Origin: Gemmatimonas sp.
GTDB lineage: Bacteria; Gemmatimonadota; Gemmatimonadetes; Gemmatimonadales; Gemmatimonadaceae
DNA: 64,000 nucleotides
Assembly: GCA_011390935.1 (NCBI GenBank)
Contig: JAABRL010000001.1
Location: 141,940-205,939 of the forward strand
Direction of reading: 5' to 3'
Made by a program: the position numbers and the translations under genes. Shown here one piece after another: positions 39,035-45,752 of the stretch (positions are counted from its first letter, which is position 1; the number at the start of each line of letters is the position of its first letter). The notes under the pieces are model-generated. The model saw only the letters and a list, made by a program, of their open reading frames with translations. It was not told the DNA's origin and did no database searches.

Positions 39035-39598
39035 ATGTCCGAGTCGATCACCAAGGCGCTGTACGACCTCGCTGAGACCGCCCGTCGAACGGCCGACCAG
39101 TTGGCCCCGCAGATTGCGGAAGCGGCCGCCATGGTGCGCCGCACGTTGGAGGGTGGGGGCACGCTTTTGTTCTGCGGAAACGGCGGATCGGCGGCCGATG
39201 CGCAGCATATGGCCACCGAGTATGTGGTGCGCTACATGAAGAATCGTCGCGCGTATCCGGCGATCGCACTCACGACGGACACGTCGCTGTTGACTGCTGC
39301 AGGCAACGATATCGGCTTCGATCACATATTTTCTCGACAGATCGAAGCGCTCGCAAAGGAATGTGATTTGTTGATAATTCATTCCACATCGGGCAACTCG
39401 CCGAACGTGCTGGAAGCTGCGAAGGCCGCGCGTGCGAAAGGGGTGCCGGTGCTGTCGCTGGCCGCGCGAGACGGAGGTGCGCTGCGCGCGCTGAGTGATC
39501 TCATGCTGATCGTGCCGACCGATCGCACTGATCGCGCTCAAGAGATCCACTTGTGCCTTCAGCACCTCATTTGCGAGTCCATCGAAGGGACGATCTGA
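39035..39598 (+). CDS. gmhA: Phosphoheptose isomerase
   Basis: 187 residues, standard length. SIS domain with LLFCGNGGSAADAQHMATEYVVRYMKNRRAYPAIALTTDTSLLTAAGNDIGFDHIFSRQIEAL and HSTSGNSPNVLEAAKAARAKGVPVLSLAARDGG; the closing TDRAQEIHLCLQHLICESIE is typical of GmhA with its zinc-site His/Glu. It converts sedoheptulose 7-phosphate to D-glycero-D-manno-heptose 7-phosphate, the first step of LPS core heptose synthesis. HldA at 51705 is the next enzyme. The 3' half is more A/T-rich than its neighbours (for example around 39320-39390). Confidence 0.95.
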   Translation: MSESITKALYDLAETARRTADQLAPQIAEAAAMVRRTLEGGGTLLFCGNGGSAADAQHMATEYVVRYMKNRRAYPAIALTTDTSLLTAAGNDIGFDHIFSRQIEALAKECDLLIIHSTSGNSPNVLEAAKAARAKGVPVLSLAARDGGALRALSDLMLIVPTDRTDRAQEIHLCLQHLICESIEGTI

Positions 39599-39600
39599 TG

Positions 39601-39680
39601 TGACGTGCTACCGCTATTCTCTAAACAACAGTTTCACATATCTTTATGGTGTACCACCTAATGTCAGTTATCACATGAGA
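39601..39680 (+). other. A/T-rich leader between gmhA and the SDR gene
   Basis: Only 31 of these 80 bases are G or C (counted), in a window where roughly two thirds is usual. It holds several TAnnnT-like and TTnnCA-like hexamers (for example TATCTT 39639-39644, TAATGT 39659-39664) and probably the SDR promoter; exact boxes cannot be assigned. Confidence 0.6.
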
Positions 39681-40442
39681 TCCCCTCTGATTTCACTTGA
39701 AGGCAAGCGCGCGATCGTGACCGGCGGATCGCGTGGCATCGGTGCTGCGACGGCCGAGCTGCTCGCGCGTGCCGGCGCCAACGTCGTCATCGGCTATCGC
39801 AGCAGGACGGCCGAGGCGAACGACGTCGCGACCAGGTGCGCCTCCCACGGCGTGCTTGCTTTTCCACATCAAGCGGACTTGTCCACATTACAGGGGAATG
39901 AGGCGCTCTTCGATCACGCCTTCGCCGAGCTCGGTGGTGTGGATATCTTTGTGGGTAACTCCGGTGTTTGGCCCGATTTGCCCGTCGCTGTGGAAAACTT
40001 GGACGACGATCGCTGGCGTTCCACATTGGCGCTGAACGTCGACGGCGTCTTCTATGGATGCCGACTCGCGGCGCGACGGGTCAGCGCGGGGGGTCGGATC
40101 GTGATCGTGTCGAGCACCGCCGGCCAGCGCGGCGAGGCGTTCCACGCCGACTATGCGGCAAGCAAGGGCGCGGTGATTTCGTTCGTGAAGTCGCTCGCCG
40201 TGGAGCTCGCCCCGCGCGATATCACCGTCAATACGGTCGCCCCCGGCTGGGTCGATACCGACGCCGTCAGCCGCCCCTTCGCGGGCGAGGGACGCTCGGC
40301 CATCGAGGCCGCCATTCCGCTCGGCCGCGTCGCTTCGGCGGCCGACATCGCCGGTCCGATCGCCTTCCTCTGCTCAGATCTGGCACGCCACGTGACCGGT
40401 GAAGTGGTCAACGTGAACGGCGGGAGCGTGCTCTGCGGATAG
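39675..40442 (+). CDS. Short-chain dehydrogenase/reductase, FabG-like
   Basis: 255 residues from ATG 39675 (an in-frame GTG at 39600 would add 25 residues with no family match). Classical SDR: TGGSRGIGAATAEL cofactor loop, NSGVWPD (NAG-type motif), catalytic Ser in VSSTAGQRGEAFHADYAASKG with the YxxxK pair, and NTVAPGWVDTD. The C-terminus VTGEVVNVNGGSVLCG is typical of FabG-like 3-oxoacyl reductases. The GxxxGxG loop with arginine and the downstream YRSR suggest NADP(H). Substrate not known; FabG paralogue or sugar/steroid oxidoreductase remain possible. Confidence 0.9.
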   Translation: MRSPLISLEGKRAIVTGGSRGIGAATAELLARAGANVVIGYRSRTAEANDVATRCASHGVLAFPHQADLSTLQGNEALFDHAFAELGGVDIFVGNSGVWPDLPVAVENLDDDRWRSTLALNVDGVFYGCRLAARRVSAGGRIVIVSSTAGQRGEAFHADYAASKGAVISFVKSLAVELAPRDITVNTVAPGWVDTDAVSRPFAGEGRSAIEAAIPLGRVASAADIAGPIAFLCSDLARHVTGEVVNVNGGSVLCG

Positions 40443-41749
40443 TCTCCGCCTCCGCCCTGCAGCCCCCCGCGACGGTCCTGGAGATCGCCCGAACGCTCGT
40501 GCACGCCGGTCACGAGACCTGGTGCGTGGGCGGCGCGGTGCGCGATGCCTTGCTCGGCATCGACCATTTGGACTGGGATCTGGCGACCTCCGCGCGGCCA
40601 GAGGTCGTGCGCAAGCTGTTCCGGCGCACGATCCCGGTGGGCATTCAGTTCGGCACGATCGGTGTGCTCGATGCCAATGGGCACATGCACGAGGTCACCA
40701 CCTTTCGCCGAGATGTGCACACCGATGGTCGGCACGCCCAAGTCGAGTTCGGGGTGTCGCTCAACGACGACCTGGCGCGACGGGACTTCACGATCAACGC
40801 GATCGCCTGGGACCCCATCGCAGAGCGATTGCACGACCCGTTCGATGGACAGGGCGACCTCGAGCGTGCGCTCGTTCGCGCGGTCGGCGATGCGGACGCC
40901 CGATTTGAGGAAGATCGGCTGCGGGCGCTGCGCGCCATCCGGTTCGCCGCGCGCTTCGGTTTCCGCATCGAGCCGGCCACATGGCAGGGCATCTGTCGTT
41001 CCGCGCCGCATCTTGGACGCCTGTCGGCGGAGCGGGTGAAACAGGAGCTGGAGAAGACCATGGAGCAGGTACGCCGGCCGTCCACGGCGCTCGCCCTGTG
41101 GCGGGAGAGCGGCGCCTTCGGCACGTTGATCCCGGCGCTGGCCAACGTCCCGGATCGCTACCTGCTCGCTACCGACGCCCTCGCCCTCCCGGGACCGCGC
41201 ACGCGGCCGCTACGCCGATCGCTGCGCATCGCGGCGCTGCTCTGCGCCCTCGATGGCAAAGCGGCTCCCCGCGTGTTGCGCGACCTCAAGTTCTCCAACC
41301 TGGACATCAGTACCGTGGGCGCGTTGGTGAACGCGTGGCGTACCCTCGGTCCGGAGATCACCGACCGCCTGCTCACCGGAGCGCCCATGCCGGACGCCGC
41401 GCTGCGCCGCTGGGCTGCACAGATCGGTCGGCTCCGGGTATCGGCCTTTGGACGCCTCGCGTCCGCGATGTTCTGGGGGGCGGACGCCGCCGGCGAGCCC
41501 GCGCCCTCCGCCTCCCGATGGCGCCGCGTGTATCGCCGCCTGGTGACTATCGCGTTTCGCGACCCACTCGACATCGCCGATCTGGCCGTTGACGGGGACG
41601 ACCTGCGCCGAGCCGGCATTCCGCATGGTCCGATGCTGGGACGCGTGCTGCAGGGACTCGTCGCGTTCGTGCTCGACGATCCGACGCGCAATGTGCCGGA
41701 CGCGCTCACCAGCGAGGCGCTGCGGCTCGCCTCGGCCAAGGAGTCGTGA
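40433..41749 (+). CDS. cca: CCA-adding / poly(A) polymerase family nucleotidyltransferase, probable CTG start
   Basis: 438 residues from CTG 40433, or 416 from GTG 40499. Nucleotidyltransferase core: TWCVGGAVRDALLGIDHLDWDLAT with the catalytic DxD, FGTIGV, VTTFRRD, ARRDFTINAIAWDP, DPFDGQGDLERALVRAVGD, FEEDRLRALRAIRFAARFGF. The GTG form omits an upstream helix (LEIARTLVHAGHE) that family members normally share; GGGAG at 40422-40426 lies six bases before CTG 40433. The RNA-binding C-terminal part is divergent, ending with PHGPMLGRVLQGLVAFVLDDP. It adds CCA or A tails to RNA; the two tRNAs here lack an encoded CCA, so a CCA-adding role fits, but poly(A) polymerase cannot be excluded. Overlaps the next gene (GTGA). 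Confidence 0.86.
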   Translation: MRIVSASALQPPATVLEIARTLVHAGHETWCVGGAVRDALLGIDHLDWDLATSARPEVVRKLFRRTIPVGIQFGTIGVLDANGHMHEVTTFRRDVHTDGRHAQVEFGVSLNDDLARRDFTINAIAWDPIAERLHDPFDGQGDLERALVRAVGDADARFEEDRLRALRAIRFAARFGFRIEPATWQGICRSAPHLGRLSAERVKQELEKTMEQVRRPSTALALWRESGAFGTLIPALANVPDRYLLATDALALPGPRTRPLRRSLRIAALLCALDGKAAPRVLRDLKFSNLDISTVGALVNAWRTLGPEITDRLLTGAPMPDAALRRWAAQIGRLRVSAFGRLASAMFWGADAAGEPAPSASRWRRVYRRLVTIAFRDPLDIADLAVDGDDLRRAGIPHGPMLGRVLQGLVAFVLDDPTRNVPDALTSEALRLASAKES

Positions 41750-42285
41750 CGGTGTCAAGCAGCGAGTCCGACACCGAGTGGCGCGTGCCGCGCTTCCGAC
41801 CGGCCAACGATTGGTACGTGGTCGGGCAGCGTGGACCGTTGGTGGAGTGTGTCGTGTGGAGCACGGCCGAACGACTGCTGCGGGTGTATTTGAGTCTGCT
41901 CGAGCATCTGGACGGCGAGGTCGATATCGCGATCGAGTCCGCGCGAGACACGCAGAGCTGGCGAGGTGAAATGCGTTCGCTGGCTGACGTACGCGCCGCA
42001 CTGACGCCGCTGCAGCGCCCGCTGGTGCTGCACGGGGGAGTCGAAGTGAGCGTGTACACCGCCGACGAGCAGCTCACCATCACGCCGGCACTTGGCCTCG
42101 TGATCTACGCCCGTTCCGATCGCTGGGTGTATCTGCTGGACGCCATGGGCTTCTCCGAGCGGCCCGAAGCGCCGACGGCGGACTGGCGTCCCGAACGTGC
42201 GCCGATCGCCGATGCGCCAACACTCCGCGCCGCGGTCGCGCAGGTCGTGCAGCTGCTCGCGCTCGAACCGGTTGGGGCGTCGTGA
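41746..42285 (+). CDS. Hypothetical protein
   Basis: 179 residues from GTG 41746 (GTG 41752 also in frame). The N-terminus is soluble and acidic; RVPRFRPANDWYVVGQRGPLVECVVWSTAERLLRVYLSLLEHLDGEVDIAIESARDTQSWRGE suggests an alpha/beta fold, and ERPEAPTADWRPERAPIADAPTLRAAVAQVVQLL closes it. No signal peptide, membrane helix or family is recognised. It is linked by four-base overlaps to the cca-like gene before and rarA after, so it is co-translated with RNA/DNA processing genes. Confidence 0.72.
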   Translation: MTVSSSESDTEWRVPRFRPANDWYVVGQRGPLVECVVWSTAERLLRVYLSLLEHLDGEVDIAIESARDTQSWRGEMRSLADVRAALTPLQRPLVLHGGVEVSVYTADEQLTITPALGLVIYARSDRWVYLLDAMGFSERPEAPTADWRPERAPIADAPTLRAAVAQVVQLLALEPVGAS

Positions 42286-43661
42286 CCTCGCTCTTTGCCG
42301 CGCAGCTTCCCGAGCCGCTCGCCTCGCGCCTTCGTCCGCGCACGCTCGAGGAGTTCGTGGGGCAGGCGCAGCTGCTGGGGCCGGGGGCACCGCTGCGCGC
42401 CGCCATCGATCGGCGGGTGATCGATTCGATGATTCTCTGGGGGCCGCCGGGCGTCGGCAAGACGACGCTCGCGCGATTGCTCGCGCAGTCCACCGATGCG
42501 GAGTTCGTGGCCTTTTCGGCCGTCACCGACGGTGTGGCGCGCGTTCGTGAAGTGGTGGCCGACGCAGCCAACCGTCGCGCACTCGGACGCTCCACGCTGC
42601 TCTTCGTGGACGAGATTCACCGCTTCAACCGCGCGCAGCAGGACGCGTTCCTGCCGCACGTGGAGGCCGGCACCGTGGTGCTGGTGGGGGCGACCACCGA
42701 GAACCCGTCGTTCGCGCTGACCGGCGCGCTCCTGTCGCGAGCGCGTGTGGTGGTGCTGCAGTCGCTCTCCACGGAGGAGCTGTCCGCCCTCGTGCGTCGT
42801 GCGCTCTCCGACGTGACGCGGGGACTCGGTGCGCGCGCGCTCAGCATGAGTGATGATGTGATCGCGCAGCTTGCCACCATCGCCGACGGCGACGCACGGC
42901 GCACGCTGGGCGTGCTGGAAGCTGCCGCGGCGCTTGTGCCCGACGGCATGCCGATCGAGATCACGCACGTGACGCACGCCGCGCAGCGCCGCATGCCGCG
43001 CTACGATCGGTCTGGCGAGGAGCACTACAATCTCATCTCGGCGCTGCACAAAGCGCTGCGCGGGAGTGATCCGCAGGGCGCGTTGTACTGGCTGGCGCGC
43101 ATGATCGAGGGCGGGGAAGACCCGCGTTTCATTGCGCGCCGCATGATCCGCATGGCGACCGAAGACATTGGACTCGCCGACCCGCAGGCCGTGCCGATTG
43201 CGCTGGCCGCGGCGCAGACCTTTGAGCGGCTCGGTTCGCCCGAGGGCGATCTCGCGCTGGCTGAAGCCGTGGTCTACCTCGCGACGGCTCCGAAATCGAA
43301 CCGGGTGTACGTGGCGTGGAAGGCGGCACTCGAGGCTGCCCGGGCCACCCCGTCCGCGCCGGTGCCGCTCCACCTGCGCAACGCCCCCACCGGTCTCATG
43401 AAGGAACTCGGATACGGGCACGGGTACCAGTACGCATTCGACGCACCGGACGCGTATACGCCGCAGGACTACCTCCCCACGGAGCTCGAGGCGCGTACCT
43501 TCTATGAGCCGGGACCGTACGGGTTCGAGCGCGACATCGGCAAGCGGCTGGCCTGGTGGCAGTCGCTGCGAGCGCGTGCGACCGGGGCGGCCGCTGAAGG
43601 CAGCGGCACGCCAGACACTTCGATAGGAGACGCAGGACATGATGGGACCGAAGCGCGCTGA
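42282..43661 (+). CDS. rarA: Replication-associated recombination protein A (RarA/MgsA)
   Basis: 459 residues from GTG 42282. AAA+ ATPase: [17 protein letters not shown], Walker A [12 protein letters not shown], Walker B [39 protein letters not shown], sensor region, and the family-specific C-terminal [63 protein letters not shown]-type segments (seen near bases 43000-43180). It acts on stalled forks with SSB. The 3' end overlaps the following lipoprotein gene by 23 bases. Confidence 0.95.
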   Translation: [459 protein letters not shown]

Positions 43662-44154
43662 TCCCCGCCGCCCCTTTCGGGGACGCGCCCTTGCCACATG
43701 GGTAGCCGCGGCGCTGTTGACCGTGACCGCCGGGTGTGCGGCGCTGGGGCGCGCCACGTTTGCGGAGCCAATGGTGGAGCTGCGGGATGTGCAGGTGGTC
43801 GGGCTCGGCCTCGATGGGGGCAACCTCGACGTGATCCTGTCCGTCTACAACCCCAATCGTTTCTCGCTCGACGCCTCGCGTCTCACCTATCGCGTGGACA
43901 TCGATTCGACGCAGCTGGGCAACGGGGCGCTCGACTCGCGCTTCGTTGTTCCGCGCGGAGACACGTCACTCGTGCGCATTCCCGTGCGGTTCACGTACCT
44001 GGGGTTGGGCGCCGCCGGTCGCCAGCTGCTCTCCACCGGCAGTGTGAACTACCGTGTGCGCGGCGATTTCAGCGTTGGAACCCCGCTGGGCAACTTCACC
44101 CGTCCGTACGACCGCAGTGGCCGTTTCAATACCGTGGCCAATCCCAATCGCTGA
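43639..44154 (+). CDS. LEA type 2 family lipoprotein
   Basis: 171 residues from ATG 43639, with GGAG nine bases upstream. The N-terminus is a lipoprotein signal: positively charged start, hydrophobic ATWVAAALLTVTAGC with a lipobox ending at the cysteine. The mature part resembles LEA14/water-stress domains (VELRDVQVVGLGLDGGNLDVILSVYNPNRFSLDASRLTYRVDID, then VRIPVRFTYLGLG). Such proteins are periplasmic or membrane-attached beta-sandwiches of unclear role, associated with stress tolerance. Overlaps rarA by 23 bases; hflX follows. Confidence 0.82.
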   Translation: MMGPKRADPRRPFRGRALATWVAAALLTVTAGCAALGRATFAEPMVELRDVQVVGLGLDGGNLDVILSVYNPNRFSLDASRLTYRVDIDSTQLGNGALDSRFVVPRGDTSLVRIPVRFTYLGLGAAGRQLLSTGSVNYRVRGDFSVGTPLGNFTRPYDRSGRFNTVANPNR

Positions 44155-44178
44155 CTGCTCTCACCGAGGAACGCGCAC

Positions 44179-45480
44179 ATCTCCAGGACCCCGATCAACC
44201 TCACCGCGCCCATCGAGAAGGCCATCCTTGTCGGTGCGCCCCGCAAGCGCAGCGCCGCGCGTCTGCATGTCGAGGAACACCTCGACGAACTCGCACGCCT
44301 GGTCGACACGGCCGGCGCCGAAGTGGTGGGCACGCTCACGCAGCTGGTCGATCGTCCCCACCCCGGCACCTATCTGGGCAGTGGCAAACTCGACGAGCTG
44401 TCGCTGCGCATTCAGGAGCTGGGCGCCACGCTGATCGTGTTCGACGACGAGCTGTCACCCGCGCAATCGCGCAACATCGAGGTCGCCACCAATACGCGCG
44501 TCATGGATCGCGCAGAGCTGATCCTCGACATTTTTGCCACGCGCGCCCGCTCGGCAGAGGCGCGCATGCAGGTGGAACTGGCGCAGTTGGAGTACACGCT
44601 GCCGCGCCTCACGCGCATGTGGACCCACCTTGACACCATGAAGGGCGGAATCGGCATGCGAGGCCCCGGTGAAACGCAGCTCGAGACCGACCGGCGTCTC
44701 ATTCAGCATCGCATCAAGGTGATCAAGGAGCGGCTGGTCGATGTGGACCGGGCGCGCGAAGTGCAGCGTCGGCAGCGCAGCGGCCAGTTCAAGGTGGCGC
44801 TCGTTGGATACACCAATGCGGGCAAATCATCGATCCTGCGATCCATGGCGAATGACCGCGAAGTGTTTGTGGAGGACCGGCTGTTCGCCACGCTCGACCC
44901 GCTCACGCGCGAGGTCGATGTGGGGGAGGGCTACACGGTGTTGCTCACCGATACCGTGGGGTTCATTCGCAAGTTGCCTCACCATCTGGTCGCGTCGTTC
45001 CGCGCCACGCTCGCGGAGGCGCGTGAGGCCGACCTGCTGCTGCACGTGGTGGACGCCAGCCACCCGTCGTGGGAGGAGCATCGGGATGTGGTGGACGAGG
45101 TGCTCGCCGATCTCGGGCTGCAGCTCCGACCGTCGCGACTGCTGTGCAACAAGATGGATGCCATTATGGAGCCGGAGCGCGCGGGCGTGGAGGAGCGGGT
45201 GCACAACCTGGTTCCGGACGCGCTGTTTGTGTCCGCGCACGCCCCGGGGGGACTGGAGCCACTGCGCGAGGCGCTCGTGCAGGCGATTCGGCAGCAGCGA
45301 CCGCTGGTGGAGATCCGCGTCGCCGCGCATCAGGGCGCCGTGCTCGCCTCGCTGCATCGGGATGGCGAGGTGGTGGAGCAGACGACGGATGGCTCCGACG
45401 TACTGGTCACGGCGCGCGTCGACGAGAAGCTGGCCGGGCGCCTGCGCCAGGCGGGCGTTGCGGTGAGTCGCGTGAGCTGA
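44179..45480 (+). CDS. hflX: GTPase HflX, probable ATC start
   Basis: 433 residues from ATC 44179; the first ATG/GTG/TTG in frame is GTG 44323, which would cut off about 48 residues of the conserved HflX N-domain (PIEKAILVGAPRKRS, EEHLDELARLVDTAGAEVVGTLTQ). GAGGA at 44166-44170 lies eight bases before the ATC. A CTG at 44155, right after the preceding stop, is the other option. The rest is canonical: GTYLGSGKLDEL, FDDELSPAQSRNIE, GPGETQLETDRRLI, G1 GYTNAGKSS, DTVGFIRKLPHHLVASFRATL, CNKMD. HflX splits stalled or heat-damaged ribosomes. It is followed by a minus-strand terminator belonging to tRNA-Val. Confidence 0.9.
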   Translation: MSRTPINLTAPIEKAILVGAPRKRSAARLHVEEHLDELARLVDTAGAEVVGTLTQLVDRPHPGTYLGSGKLDELSLRIQELGATLIVFDDELSPAQSRNIEVATNTRVMDRAELILDIFATRARSAEARMQVELAQLEYTLPRLTRMWTHLDTMKGGIGMRGPGETQLETDRRLIQHRIKVIKERLVDVDRAREVQRRQRSGQFKVALVGYTNAGKSSILRSMANDREVFVEDRLFATLDPLTREVDVGEGYTVLLTDTVGFIRKLPHHLVASFRATLAEAREADLLLHVVDASHPSWEEHRDVVDEVLADLGLQLRPSRLLCNKMDAIMEPERAGVEERVHNLVPDALFVSAHAPGGLEPLREALVQAIRQQRPLVEIRVAAHQGAVLASLHRDGEVVEQTTDGSDVLVTARVDEKLAGRLRQAGVAVSRVS

Positions 45481-45502
45481 CGCGCAACAGGTCGTCGCAC
45501 AG

Positions 45503-45541
45503 AAAAAACGCGGGCCGATGCTGGTGGCATCGGCCCGCGTT
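45503..45541 (-). terminator. Intrinsic terminator of tRNA-Val
   Basis: A perfect 15-base-pair hairpin (45507-45521 with 45527-45541, loop tggtg) preceded on the plus strand by AAAAAA (45503-45508), which is a U run on the minus strand. It lies 15 bases downstream of the minus-strand tRNA-Val. The plus side has no T run, so it is probably weak for hflX. Confidence 0.9.
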
Positions 45542-45556
45542 CTGGTACTGATGAGG

Positions 45557-45630
45557 TGGGCGTGCAGGGACTCGAACCCCGGACCTCTGCTGTGTGAAAG
45601 CAGCGCTCTAACCAGCTGAGCTACACGCCC
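45557..45630 (-). tRNA. tRNA-Val(CAC)
   Basis: A 74-base cloverleaf on the minus strand: acceptor GGGCGTG/CACGCCC, D-arm GTAGCTCAGCTGGTTAGAGC, anticodon stem CTGCT/AGCAG with loop TTCACAC (anticodon CAC), and T-loop GTTCGAGTC. CCA is not encoded (acct follows), so a CCA-adding enzyme is required. Confidence 0.95.
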
Positions 45631-45752
45631 TCGCGCCACGAACAGCTGGCGGAACCGTAGAGTAAACGGCTCGCGTCGCTTGCGCCAGTGGGTACGTCAA
45701 CGGCGCGAGGCCACCGTTGCCGGTAGCCAACGCGCCGGGACGAACCTTCCGG

